This document shows, in pieces, positions 17,525-26,663 of a DNA stretch of 50,285 nt. The stretch's first letter is position 1. Each line of letters begins with the position of its first letter. The translations under genes were made by a program, and so were the position numbers. Location: positions 1 through 50,285 of the IMG/VR virus record IMGVR_UViG_3300011253_000436. One strand, written 5' to 3'. The notes beneath the pieces are model-generated. The model made no database searches. It was not told the origin of the DNA and was given only the letters and a program-made list of their open reading frames with translations. This DNA is from a virus.

Positions 17525-18253
17525 ATGAATATCCCAAACTCAGTATCCCCAGAAGGCATTGCCCTAATTAAACGCTTTGAAGGTTGCCATAAAGTCAACC
17601 CAGATGGCAGCTATCGTTCGTATCGCTGTTTATCAGGTAAGTGGACTATAGGATTCGGGCATACTCAGGCAGTTCGCTCTGGTATGTCTGCTAGTCGAGA
17701 AGTGTGTGAAACCTATCTAGAAGAGGATATGCGTAAAGTATGTGCTCAGATTAAGCAGATAGTAAGTGTACCGTTAAGCCAACCTCAGTTAGATGCTCTA
17801 GCATCCTTTGTGTTTAACGTAGGGTTAGCTGAGTTTAAGAAGTCTGTACTACTCAAAAAACTTAATCTAGGGCAGTACTATTCAGTACCGTCTGAAATGA
17901 CTAAGTGGAACAAAGCTAAAGTAGATGGTGTCGTAACTGAACTATCAGGATTAACTCGCAGAAGGGCAGCAGAAAGCTCTCTGTGGGCTTTAGAAGGGGA
18001 CCTAGGGGAGTTGGAGCCAGTAATGCCTCAACGCCCTCAGATAGCTCCTTTGGCATCTCTAAGCCGCTCCAAGACTATTTGGGGTGCATCCTTCGCAGCA
18101 GCCGGTGTGTTGTGTGCAGAAGTAATTGAACGAATACACTCATTGGCATCTTACTCAAGTGCTGTTGGTTATGTGTGCGTAGCAGTAGCCTTGTGTGGAT
18201 TAGGCACAGTAGCGTACTCAAGAGTAAAAGACCATAAAGAAGGAATACATTAA
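17525..18253 (+). CDS. Endolysin 2, GH24-type lysozyme with C-terminal membrane pair
   Basis: 242 residues. Lysozyme domain about 1-155: E19 (KRFEG), C35 and T41 (CLSGKWTIGFGHT) in an E-x15-C-x5-T layout, FVFNVGLAEFKKS, and LSGLTRRRAAESSLW, the typical endolysin end. Then a Pro-rich linker and two membrane segments at about 184-200 and 211-231, followed by a YSRVKDHKEG basic tail. From memory similar tails occur on some alphaproteobacterial and phage lysins. It could tether the enzyme or act as its own pore. With the gene at 17250 it forms a second, separate lysis unit. Confidence 0.82.
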   Translation: MNIPNSVSPEGIALIKRFEGCHKVNPDGSYRSYRCLSGKWTIGFGHTQAVRSGMSASREVCETYLEEDMRKVCAQIKQIVSVPLSQPQLDALASFVFNVGLAEFKKSVLLKKLNLGQYYSVPSEMTKWNKAKVDGVVTELSGLTRRRAAESSLWALEGDLGELEPVMPQRPQIAPLASLSRSKTIWGASFAAAGVLCAEVIERIHSLASYSSAVGYVCVAVALCGLGTVAYSRVKDHKEGIH

Positions 18254-18268
18254 AGGTGAATAATAATA

Positions 18269-20167
18269 ATGGCTAATACCGTAGAATCAAGAACAAGTGG
18301 CCTCCCTGCGGCCTCCACTAACTTTAACGACTTAGTAGGGGCATCTAACACTACTGCTAGTACTGCTCTAGGGGGTTTAGGTGCGCTTAGTAGTGACGCT
18401 AAACAAAGCGAAAACCCTAACCTGAGAAATACAGCAGCAGAGTTTAGGCAGCTAGAAACCATAGGCGGGCTTACTGCGGATCAAACTGCGGCAGGGTTAG
18501 TTACTGGTGCTGTAGATATTATACGAGACGACCAACGTCTAGCAGGCAACATCCCGACTATAACTGGCGGACAGATTCAATCAGGTCTACTAGACTCAAC
18601 CGACCCTAGATACTCTTTAGACCCTACTGCGGGAGCTATAGACATTGCGGTTGCTCCTGCGGCAGAAACTATACAAACTCAAGACTCTAGAACTGGGACA
18701 GAAGGGCAGTATGACGTTGCTTCTTCTGTAGATGCGGTAGAAGACGTTTTAGCTGTAGGTGCGGAAGGTACTCTCAGTGAAGACACCGTTATTGACGAAG
18801 CTGCCCAAATAGATATAAGTGCTACTGCTAGAGGGGAGACTGAGTTAGGGGACGCATTAGACGACCATGTAAGTTACGACATTGCTAATGTAATAGACAC
18901 CAGTACTGTAGCAGGTAAGCTACTAGCAGACGAGCTGGGCGAAGGTAACTACATAGATTCTAAAGCCACTATTAAAGGGCAGTTAGATATACTAGCTAAA
19001 GACTTCACTGACTCTAACGGTAATCCTGTCATCCCTACATGGGCAGCTAGCAGTTATCGCGGTGTTAATCGTATGATGGCATTCAAAGGTGTATCTGGTA
19101 CTGCGGCTATGGCTGCTGTGTCTGCTGCACTAATGGAATCTTCATTAGATATAGCTAAAGGGGACTCTAAGTTTTTCGAGACTATTACCTTACGAAATCT
19201 AGATAATGCCCAACAGACTACTATAAATAGAGCTAACGTGCTGTCTAAATTGGAGATAGCTAACTTAGATAACCGACAGGAAGCCTTAGTAACTAACGCC
19301 AAATCCTTCTTGGCTTTAGATTTAAAGAATCTAGACAATGACCAGCAAGCAGAGTTAGTGAATGCAGAAATGCGCTCTCAGGCAATCTTTGACGAAACTA
19401 ATGCGGTAAACATCCAACGCAAGTTTGAAGCCCAGACTGAAGTTGAGCTAATGCAAACATACGACACTTTGAAAGTAGAAGTGGATCAGTTTAACGCTAA
19501 CCAAAGGCAGGCCCACGCTGAGTTTGTTACTAATACAGACCTAGCTGAATCTAAATTTAATGCCGACCTAGCTAACCAACGAGAGCAGTTTGAAATAAAA
19601 AACCAGCTTTTGATAGATGATACTAATGCTAAATGGCGACAAGATATTACTTTAACCAATACAGAAATGGCGTTTACCGCAGCAGCTACTGACATTAAAA
19701 ACTCTCTAGCTATCTCGGTAGAAGGTTTGAACCGTCTCTGGGACCAAGCAGACGCTGCGTTCGATTATCTGTGGAAGGCTACTGAAAACGAGTTAGATAG
19801 ATCGTCATCTTTATCGCAGACTATTATCTCTGGTGAGTATGGGGAGTCTGCTTCTAAAAGAGATGCGGCGGCAAGAAAGTCAGCAGGTAAATCGTCTATG
19901 CTAGGTTCTATAATAGGTGGCATCATCGGGATAAGTGATCGTCGCCTGAAGAAAAACATTAAGAAGGTTGGGCGTAACCTCGCAGGTTACGGGTATTACA
20001 CTTGGGAATGGACCGACGAAGCTCTAGAGTTAGGGGCAGCACAATACGGTACTGAAGGGGTTATTGCTCAAGAGATACAAGAAGTATACCCAGAGGCAGT
20101 AATTACTAACCTAGATACTGGCTACCTAATGGTTAACTACTCTTTACTGGAGACTAAAGCAGCATGA
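18269..20167 (+). CDS. Coiled-coil virion protein ending in an S74 chaperone domain
   Basis: 632 residues. Residues 1-260: Ala/Thr/Asp-rich, unrecognised. About 300-450: long helical coil containing 22-residue repeats that begin NLDN (three copies, 19188-19380). The end (556-632) is an intramolecular chaperone, Peptidase_S74: SDRRLKKNIKKVG, GYGYYTWEW, GVIAQEIQEVYPEAV, YLMVNYSLL. In known S74 proteins the chain is cut just before that Ser after trimer folding; here this would release 77 residues. The protein is therefore probably a trimer. Neighbouring genes look like internal or tail proteins. Confidence 0.75.
   Translation: MANTVESRTSGLPAASTNFNDLVGASNTTASTALGGLGALSSDAKQSENPNLRNTAAEFRQLETIGGLTADQTAAGLVTGAVDIIRDDQRLAGNIPTITGGQIQSGLLDSTDPRYSLDPTAGAIDIAVAPAAETIQTQDSRTGTEGQYDVASSVDAVEDVLAVGAEGTLSEDTVIDEAAQIDISATARGETELGDALDDHVSYDIANVIDTSTVAGKLLADELGEGNYIDSKATIKGQLDILAKDFTDSNGNPVIPTWAASSYRGVNRMMAFKGVSGTAAMAAVSAALMESSLDIAKGDSKFFETITLRNLDNAQQTTINRANVLSKLEIANLDNRQEALVTNAKSFLALDLKNLDNDQQAELVNAEMRSQAIFDETNAVNIQRKFEAQTEVELMQTYDTLKVEVDQFNANQRQAHAEFVTNTDLAESKFNADLANQREQFEIKNQLLIDDTNAKWRQDITLTNTEMAFTAAATDIKNSLAISVEGLNRLWDQADAAFDYLWKATENELDRSSSLSQTIISGEYGESASKRDAAARKSAGKSSMLGSIIGGIIGISDRRLKKNIKKVGRNLAGYGYYTWEWTDEALELGAAQYGTEGVIAQEIQEVYPEAVITNLDTGYLMVNYSLLETKAA
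19188..19380 (+). repeat. 22-residue coiled-coil repeats (hendecad pairs)
   Basis: Three units starting NLDNAQQ, NLDNRQE and NLDNDQQ, exactly 22 codons apart, i.e. two hendecads per unit. Suggests a straight parallel trimeric coil. Confidence 0.6.
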
Positions 20168-20391
20168 ATTTAAACACAGCATTTAAACGAAGTATATCCC
20201 GTTATTTAGACGGGGTTGGGGTAAAGGAAATAGACAACGCTAGCGAAGAGCCATTTGTATTCACTTTAGATACGTTAGAAGCTATTGCAGATACAGTATT
20301 GGAAGATAAACGTACTGCTAAGAAAAAAGCAGATAAGAAAAAGAAGCGCAATAAAAAGAAAGTCGAGGAGCTAGATACAGATGAGGAATAA
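20164..20391 (+). CDS. Small Lys-rich protein
   Basis: 75 residues; ATG overlaps the S74 gene stop (ATGA). N-terminal half is neutral; the C-terminal third is a Lys/Arg run (KKKADKKKKRNKKK) ending in an acidic EELDTDEE. No known family recognised. Translational coupling and overlap with the next gene support that it is real; a virion or assembly role is assumed from context. Confidence 0.6.
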   Translation: MNLNTAFKRSISRYLDGVGVKEIDNASEEPFVFTLDTLEAIADTVLEDKRTAKKKADKKKKRNKKKVEELDTDEE

Positions 20392-20953
20392 AAAGTATGC
20401 CGCAATAGACGGCCCTATCCCCGGCGAAAACTTAATCTCCGACGAAAGAAACTACCCTTGGAGAAGAGCACCTGACTACGCAGATCTAAACGATGCTATG
20501 GAATTTCTCATAGATAGCATATCAGAGAAGCCTAAGTTATTTGCAGTTTTAAATGCGCTAGAAAATGAAATAACAGTGGCTCAGTTTTCTCAGACAATAG
20601 TAATGAGTGCCATGACTCAAGGTAGATTTACCTTAGACTTTGCCCTTCTTTTAGCGGGGCCTCTAGCCAAGTACATCTCTATATTAGCTGAAGGCTACGA
20701 CGTAGATTATGACATGGGCGTAGAAGAAGAGTACACATTCTATCCTAAACAACTTGTGGATGCTTCTCAGTTAGATTTCGATACTGAAAAAGAAATGAGT
20801 ACCATCACTGAAGACGAAGAAGAAGACGTTAATGAAGAGGCCAGAGAAGGTTTGATGATGGCTATGAGAGAAGAGCCTGCTGAAGTAGCCTCTGAGGAAG
20901 AACAAGACTCCATGTTGGGGTATAACAAAGACGAAGACGAGGAGTTAGTATAA
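20381..20953 (+). CDS. Conserved virion-associated protein of marine phages
   Basis: 190 residues; ATG lies 11 bp inside the previous gene. Starts with IDGPIPGENLISDERNYPW, the PIPG-x-L-T/S-x-E-x-x-x-x-W pattern I recall from small structural proteins of cyanophages and roseophages. A hydrophobic central helix (LDFALLLAGPLAKYISILAEG) and a very acidic C-terminus (DEEEDVNEEAREG, KDEDEELV). Between the S74 protein and two large internal-type proteins. Function unproven. Confidence 0.65.
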   Translation: MRNKKYAAIDGPIPGENLISDERNYPWRRAPDYADLNDAMEFLIDSISEKPKLFAVLNALENEITVAQFSQTIVMSAMTQGRFTLDFALLLAGPLAKYISILAEGYDVDYDMGVEEEYTFYPKQLVDASQLDFDTEKEMSTITEDEEEDVNEEAREGLMMAMREEPAEVASEEEQDSMLGYNKDEDEELV

Positions 20954-23112
20954 TGGCTGCACCAGACGTATATTCAAGTTTTATGAGCGGGTTCTCCGAG
21001 TCATACGGCATGGCTTCTAAAATGAAAAGTGAAAGAGAAAAGAGCGCCTTAACTAAAGCTGCCACATTGGTATCTGGGGTAGACGATTGGAAAGAGGTCA
21101 AAGCTGACCGAGATCTTATGTTGACTCAAGCTCAACAGATGGTGGAAGAGTTAGATTTAAGCAAGGACGGCACTAACGCTGCTCTAAAAGAAGTATATAA
21201 AAGACTAGAGGCCAACCAAACTTCAAAGGAAAGATACAAAGTAGTTAAGGAATCCCTAGTAGATTCTGGAACTACCTCCTTTAGCCTAGATCCGAATTAT
21301 AAACCAGAAGAAACTGAAGTGGATGCCCAAACAGAAGAGGCTATTCCGGGAGTTAAAAACCCAGATAACCAACTTACTCCAGAGAAAAAGGAAGTAGTGG
21401 ACACTGGGCTAGGTAAAGTAGTAGAAGAGAGAGACGTACCCGATAACACTGAAAAAGGCTCGAAAATAAGTAAGTTTCTAGGTCTGTTCGATGGGCAAGG
21501 TAGGATAGATGCTCGTGCATTAGAAGTAGCCTCGGATGCTGTAGGGGGTGATGACATCCTTTCTGAATACAGAGCGTATCAAACTACAGGGAAGCTACCT
21601 ACTCTAGCTGAGTTTGCGGATTTACCTGACGACGTTTCTATTGTTGTAGGCTACTCAACGCCTCTAGGTAAGGGTTGGACAGTGGAGAAAATAGCAAAAG
21701 ATTTAGGTACTGCTGAACAGGCTCACGCTTTCCTAGCTACCTTAAAAGGCCCTGAACATGAAAAGGCTAGGAAGTATCTGGTCGAGTACGCAGCTAGCGT
21801 AAAAGATTCGAATAGCCTATACAATATATCTATGGGGGTGACTAAGCCTGACGAAATTAGGAATGCGGCATTGTTCGAAGCTAAAGTAGAAGCCGGTATA
21901 CTTCGTGCTACCGATGGGAAGCCTAATTTAGATACTTTCGGTGGTATTTTCAAGGCTTGGGAGAAAGCAGATAGAGAAATAGGCCTAAGTTACGCGGATA
22001 GCACTAAAGGTAAACTGCTTGCCGGAGCCACCACTCCAGTACTGGCGGAACAAGCTAGAGGGCAGATAGACTCATTAGTAGCAGCAGGCGAGCTTACAGA
22101 AGAGGAGGGGGTAGACTTAGACACCACCCTCTCCGATCTAAAAGAAAGTATGATTAAAGTTAAATCCGCCGAGGCAGAAGCTACTAAAAATCCTACTTCG
22201 TATGTAGACAGAAAGAAAGCTAACATAATACTAGCAGACGGCACTGCTGTAGGTGTAGGTAGCATAGACACCAATGGTGATTTCAGATTACATGGAAAGA
22301 AACTGGAAACCACCGTTAACGGGCAGTCTTATTTTGCAGTGAGCGACGACGAGCTTTCTCGTTTTGATACCGTATCAAAGGAGATTAAAGGTTTTAATAC
22401 TAAGTTACAGGGCCTTAACAGCGCCTTAGTTAGAATGAATAAAATGTCGAAGCTAGTTGAGAGGACGGGGGGTGATGTACTTACAGAAGCAGCAGGAATA
22501 TCCCAAGGCCTTACTATGTTCTCTAAGTCTATGGATTTCTTCCTTGAAGCAGGGCTGTCCGGTAACGGTCCTATCGACATAAAAAATGTGTACACCGGTA
22601 TGGATGGAAATACACAAGGAATAATCACGGATATGCTAGGGTTGGAAATCCCCAAGCTAAGTGCGGATGCAGCTAGGTTTGCTTCCCTTAAAATACAGGC
22701 GGCATATGCCTTAGCTCAGGCACTTGGGCAGGAAGGTAAAGGTCTTTCGGATACGGATTTAGCTTTGCAGCTAAAATCTATAGCAGGCACAAGCAACCCT
22801 GCTGCGTTTCAGGATATGCTCCACAGTATAGTGGATAATGTATATAAAGGAGTAAGGACGGAGAAGAAGGCCTACTTGGATAAATTTAAAAGTAATTTCA
22901 TTAGAAGTGAATTAGTAGACCTACAGCCCCAGATAAAGGATGACTATATCCGATCAACTTTAGCTCCTTCTAGCCAGACTTACTTGGATGCGGCATTAGC
23001 TTATACCGCAGGAACCGAAGCTATTACCCCTGTCACTGACCCTAAAGAAGAGACCAAAGACGAGCTAGACGCAAGGCTCAGAGCCAAATATGGGCTACCC
23101 CCGAAAAGCTAA
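20953..23112 (+). CDS. Large internal-virion-type protein 1
   Basis: 719 residues; ATG overlaps the previous stop (TAATG). Mostly helical, Lys/Glu/Ala-rich, with MAAPDVYSSFMSGFSESYGM at the start and an acidic, Pro-containing linker about 110-165. No enzymatic motif visible. Size, gene order (after tail parts and before a 1176-residue protein) and helical composition fit the ejection/internal core proteins of podoviruses, which enter the cell with the DNA. Assigned by position only. Confidence 0.6.
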   Translation: MAAPDVYSSFMSGFSESYGMASKMKSEREKSALTKAATLVSGVDDWKEVKADRDLMLTQAQQMVEELDLSKDGTNAALKEVYKRLEANQTSKERYKVVKESLVDSGTTSFSLDPNYKPEETEVDAQTEEAIPGVKNPDNQLTPEKKEVVDTGLGKVVEERDVPDNTEKGSKISKFLGLFDGQGRIDARALEVASDAVGGDDILSEYRAYQTTGKLPTLAEFADLPDDVSIVVGYSTPLGKGWTVEKIAKDLGTAEQAHAFLATLKGPEHEKARKYLVEYAASVKDSNSLYNISMGVTKPDEIRNAALFEAKVEAGILRATDGKPNLDTFGGIFKAWEKADREIGLSYADSTKGKLLAGATTPVLAEQARGQIDSLVAAGELTEEEGVDLDTTLSDLKESMIKVKSAEAEATKNPTSYVDRKKANIILADGTAVGVGSIDTNGDFRLHGKKLETTVNGQSYFAVSDDELSRFDTVSKEIKGFNTKLQGLNSALVRMNKMSKLVERTGGDVLTEAAGISQGLTMFSKSMDFFLEAGLSGNGPIDIKNVYTGMDGNTQGIITDMLGLEIPKLSADAARFASLKIQAAYALAQALGQEGKGLSDTDLALQLKSIAGTSNPAAFQDMLHSIVDNVYKGVRTEKKAYLDKFKSNFIRSELVDLQPQIKDDYIRSTLAPSSQTYLDAALAYTAGTEAITPVTDPKEETKDELDARLRAKYGLPPKS

Positions 23113-23132
23113 AACCCAATAGGATACCTTAA

Positions 23133-26100
23133 ATGTCTACAAAAAAAGAACAAGATATACAAGAGTTACTAAATAGATACGCATCCACAGGTGACGAAGA
23201 CTATCTGACGTTAGCTAAGGACCTTGATGCTGCTATGGGTACTGTAGAACCGCCCAAAGAATTACCTACTCCTACCATTGGTATGTACGAAGGTATGACA
23301 ATGGAGCAGCAACAGGGTCTATTTAAGCAGTACCAAGATGACCCTCGTGTACGCAAAACGGGGCCACTAGGTCTGCCTGTAGGAGAGGATACTTTCTTAG
23401 GTGAGCTAGCGTTTGTGGATGCAGAAGGGCAGTCGTATAAAGTACCAGAGCCTACCGCCGGAAAGGTAGCAGGCACAGAGGTAGATTTTCGTCCTGACAC
23501 TGCAACTGTTGTAGGGCAGACTATGCTTCGTAATGTCCCCGCTAACGCAGCAGATACGATAGGTACTCTATTTAGAGTAGCGGGTCAGTCGCTAAAAGAA
23601 CAAGAGGACCAGTCTGCTCTAGGGGGTGCTGTAGGGAGCGGGTTAAATACTGTAGGTGACGCACTAACTGGGTTTGCGGACGCTATACCTAAAGTAAAAG
23701 CAGGAGACGACATTAGTGATTCTGTTACTGTAGGTCTAACTGAGTTTGGTTCAGGGGGTGTTTTTGTCGCAGGCCTACTTAAAAACCTAAGTGGGACCAT
23801 GGTAAAGAATACAGGTAAGGTTATCGCTGTAGAAACTGGAGGGGTATCTACTTTAGGAGTAGACGTAGACGACGGTATTGTCGTGGGGGAAGACTCTCTA
23901 GTAGGCCTCGATCTAGATCCCTTCGGTGCAAACGAAGAAGGTATATCCACAGACCAAAAGATCTTACGTCAGAAGCTAAACTTAGCAGTAGACGGTTCGG
24001 GCTTTGCTAAAACTCTGGAAGGTGCAATAGCGGTAGCCCCTAAAGTAGTTAACTTTATAGGGGGTACATTGCGTACAGTATTAAAATCCCCAACTAAAGA
24101 AGGTATGCAGGAAGGGGTAGTAAAAGATTTAGTAGATACTATAGCTAGTGTTAACCCTGAACCCGGCTCTAATATAGTAACTCACCGACAGATACTGGAC
24201 GAAGTTATACGTTATTTAGATGAAGGGGACCCTTCTACAGTTAAGATACTTTTAGACGAAGGGGAAGACCAAGTTGAGTTAGTACTTAACACACTACAGA
24301 CCTTAGAAAGAAACCCTGCATTCTCAGACGCTACTAGACAGCAGATCCGTAATATGATGGATGGTGTACGAGGTAGAGCAGAAGTACAAGTATCCGAAGC
24401 TAAACAAGTATCTCAATTAGAAAGTGCAGTTACAGATAAAGCGACTACACTAGGAAAAGAAGGCACGTCTCCTAGAGGAACAGCGGAAGCACTTACAGGG
24501 GCCGCTAGAGAAGGCGATCTGGCTACTGGAGTCAAGGAATTAGAGCAGTTGGAAGCCGCAAAGGCTGGAGCGGAGTCTAAGGTAGCAGAAGAGATTCTAC
24601 AAGGCCTAGACGCAGTTCCCACTACTAAACTACAAGAGATTATTGCGTCTGCTAAAAAGATGGGTATTGTAGGTTTACAGAATCTAAAGAACAAAACTCA
24701 AGAGCAGGTATCGGAGTCGCTGTTTAATACTTGGGTTTCCATGACTACTCGTAAAGATGAGCTATTCTCCAATGTTAAAGGTGGCGACATAAGCGATCCT
24801 GAAGGAGTAGAAACCCTCATAAACGCTTTAGACAAAGTAGAGGGATTAGACCCTCAGAATGCACTAAAAGCTAAGACGGGTATACAGGAAACTCAACTAG
24901 AAAAGTTAATTGCCTTAAAAAAACCTAGAGTACTAGAAGCTGCTACTGAAGACACCCCAGAAGTAGTAGAAACCGCTGAAGAAGTAGCTGAAAGATTAGT
25001 AGAATTTTTTAGAAACAACTCTGAGTTTGATTTAGGTTACTTTTTTAGAGAGATACGCCCTCAACTTGCACAACAGGTCGATTCTATTCTAGGCCCTAAT
25101 GGTCCTATCAATAAAGACGCTGCAATTCCTATGCGATCTTTCATTCAATTCCTAGATTCTCAGATGGACTCTCTTGCTAAACAAGGCGACGAGGTAGGGG
25201 TAGCTGCAAAAGAAGCTATGGAATACTTTAAGGGTCCGTATGCTACTTACTGGAGAGATGGCCCTCTAAAAGATTTAGGTAATCTATACCGACAGACCTC
25301 TACTATATCAAAAGGTAAAGAGGCTGTAGAAGAAGCGGTAGACGAGGCTTCTGGGCAAATGCCGTTAGGTATAGCCGATGAAGCAGCCGGAGACCCCACT
25401 GTTGCAGTAAAACAGCCGGTAACTCAGGCCGAAGAAACTATACGCTCTGTGCAAGAGATTATATCTAGCCCAGAAAGATACCTTAGCTTCGAGCAAGTAG
25501 CTAAACTCATGGATGAAGCAGGGGAAGGGGCCGGTGATCTACACGATTTAGTGTATGTAGATCTAATTTCATCTCTACAGGTGGCCTTGAAGACACAGGA
25601 AGCCGGTACGAGCACTGTACCTGCCCTTTTAGAGAGAGTACGCCAGTATGCGTCTACTTTAATGAAGTCTGACCCACAGAAAGCCCAACAGTTAGATTCT
25701 CTTCTCGATTCTCTGGCAGACAACACCTTAGACGTTGCACAGCTATCTAGAAAGATAGAAGACGCTAGGGTTGCAGCTAAATCTAACCAAGAAGAGGCTT
25801 TAGATGGCGTTCTAGGGCCGTTTCTACGCAGACAAGGCCTAGATGTTGCCCCTACAGCAAAGCCCAGAGAAGCGCTTAACAGAGTGCTTCAGAGCACCGA
25901 GTTAGTTGAATTAGAAGACTTAGTAGCTGCCGCAAGAGCCACAGGCAACCCTAAAGTGTTGAAGGGTATACAATCAGAGTACTTAAAACTTCTACGAGAT
26001 AAGATATTCGTTAAAGGTGGGGCTACCGCAGCTAAGGGACGTAAGGCAAGTCTTGCTCAGATTGAGACCGGCTTCGACGACCCTAGAGGATTGATGGGGG

Positions 26101-26663
26101 AGAAGCTGAGGATTATGTTTGCTGACGACCCTCAGTACGTTGAAGGGTTAGGGGCTTTAGCTACATTTATACGAGACCAGCAGAAGGTAATGCAGTCTGC
26201 TAAATCTGCATCAGGTAGGTCTGATACAGCAGAAGCCGCAGCCAGAACTGGGACTATAGCTCAGATAGCAGCCTTAACTACTACAATAACCGCTACTTTA
26301 GGTAGGCTAAACCGTAAGGCTGCGGTAGCAGGTAACATAGGCGGCGGTATCATAAGAGGGAAAGCAGATGAAGTACTTAGCGATCCAGACGTTGCTAGGA
26401 TATTTGGGCAGCTAATAATGGACCCTCAGCTATTCTCTAGCACCTTGAAGTCTATTCGCCAGAAAGAGTTAGTCTCAAAGGTAGTTAACGTAGAGACCTT
26501 AGTAGGCATACTGACCGCAGGTATACGAGGTAACATATTCGGTGGCAATGCGGAGGCTCTAAGCCAAGAAGAACTGACTGCCCTTGCTATGCAACTGTCG
26601 GATGACATTGAAGCAGATCCAGATACTACAGACCAACAAACAGAAGAGGCACTTAGCAAGTGA
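23133..26663 (+). CDS. Large internal-virion-type protein 2
   Basis: 1176 residues, 20 bp after the previous gene. Helical with Gly-rich hydrophobic stretches (GGVFVAGLLKNLSGTMV about 205; IAQIAALTTTITATLG about 1050) that could insert into membranes after ejection, as expected for trans-envelope channel proteins. Begins MSTKKEQDIQELLNRYA; ends in an acidic tail (DDIEADPDTTDQQTEE). No lysozyme or transglycosylase motif found. Function inferred from size, order and composition. Confidence 0.6.
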   Translation: MSTKKEQDIQELLNRYASTGDEDYLTLAKDLDAAMGTVEPPKELPTPTIGMYEGMTMEQQQGLFKQYQDDPRVRKTGPLGLPVGEDTFLGELAFVDAEGQSYKVPEPTAGKVAGTEVDFRPDTATVVGQTMLRNVPANAADTIGTLFRVAGQSLKEQEDQSALGGAVGSGLNTVGDALTGFADAIPKVKAGDDISDSVTVGLTEFGSGGVFVAGLLKNLSGTMVKNTGKVIAVETGGVSTLGVDVDDGIVVGEDSLVGLDLDPFGANEEGISTDQKILRQKLNLAVDGSGFAKTLEGAIAVAPKVVNFIGGTLRTVLKSPTKEGMQEGVVKDLVDTIASVNPEPGSNIVTHRQILDEVIRYLDEGDPSTVKILLDEGEDQVELVLNTLQTLERNPAFSDATRQQIRNMMDGVRGRAEVQVSEAKQVSQLESAVTDKATTLGKEGTSPRGTAEALTGAAREGDLATGVKELEQLEAAKAGAESKVAEEILQGLDAVPTTKLQEIIASAKKMGIVGLQNLKNKTQEQVSESLFNTWVSMTTRKDELFSNVKGGDISDPEGVETLINALDKVEGLDPQNALKAKTGIQETQLEKLIALKKPRVLEAATEDTPEVVETAEEVAERLVEFFRNNSEFDLGYFFREIRPQLAQQVDSILGPNGPINKDAAIPMRSFIQFLDSQMDSLAKQGDEVGVAAKEAMEYFKGPYATYWRDGPLKDLGNLYRQTSTISKGKEAVEEAVDEASGQMPLGIADEAAGDPTVAVKQPVTQAEETIRSVQEIISSPERYLSFEQVAKLMDEAGEGAGDLHDLVYVDLISSLQVALKTQEAGTSTVPALLERVRQYASTLMKSDPQKAQQLDSLLDSLADNTLDVAQLSRKIEDARVAAKSNQEEALDGVLGPFLRRQGLDVAPTAKPREALNRVLQSTELVELEDLVAAARATGNPKVLKGIQSEYLKLLRDKIFVKGGATAAKGRKASLAQIETGFDDPRGLMGEKLRIMFADDPQYVEGLGALATFIRDQQKVMQSAKSASGRSDTAEAAARTGTIAQIAALTTTITATLGRLNRKAAVAGNIGGGIIRGKADEVLSDPDVARIFGQLIMDPQLFSSTLKSIRQKELVSKVVNVETLVGILTAGIRGNIFGGNAEALSQEELTALAMQLSDDIEADPDTTDQQTEEALSK

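Noticed and set aside
23585-23950. Long minus-strand frames under the large internal-virion genes
   Set aside because: They are antisense shadows in a strongly rightward operon, with Ser/Pro-rich products typical of reverse reading.
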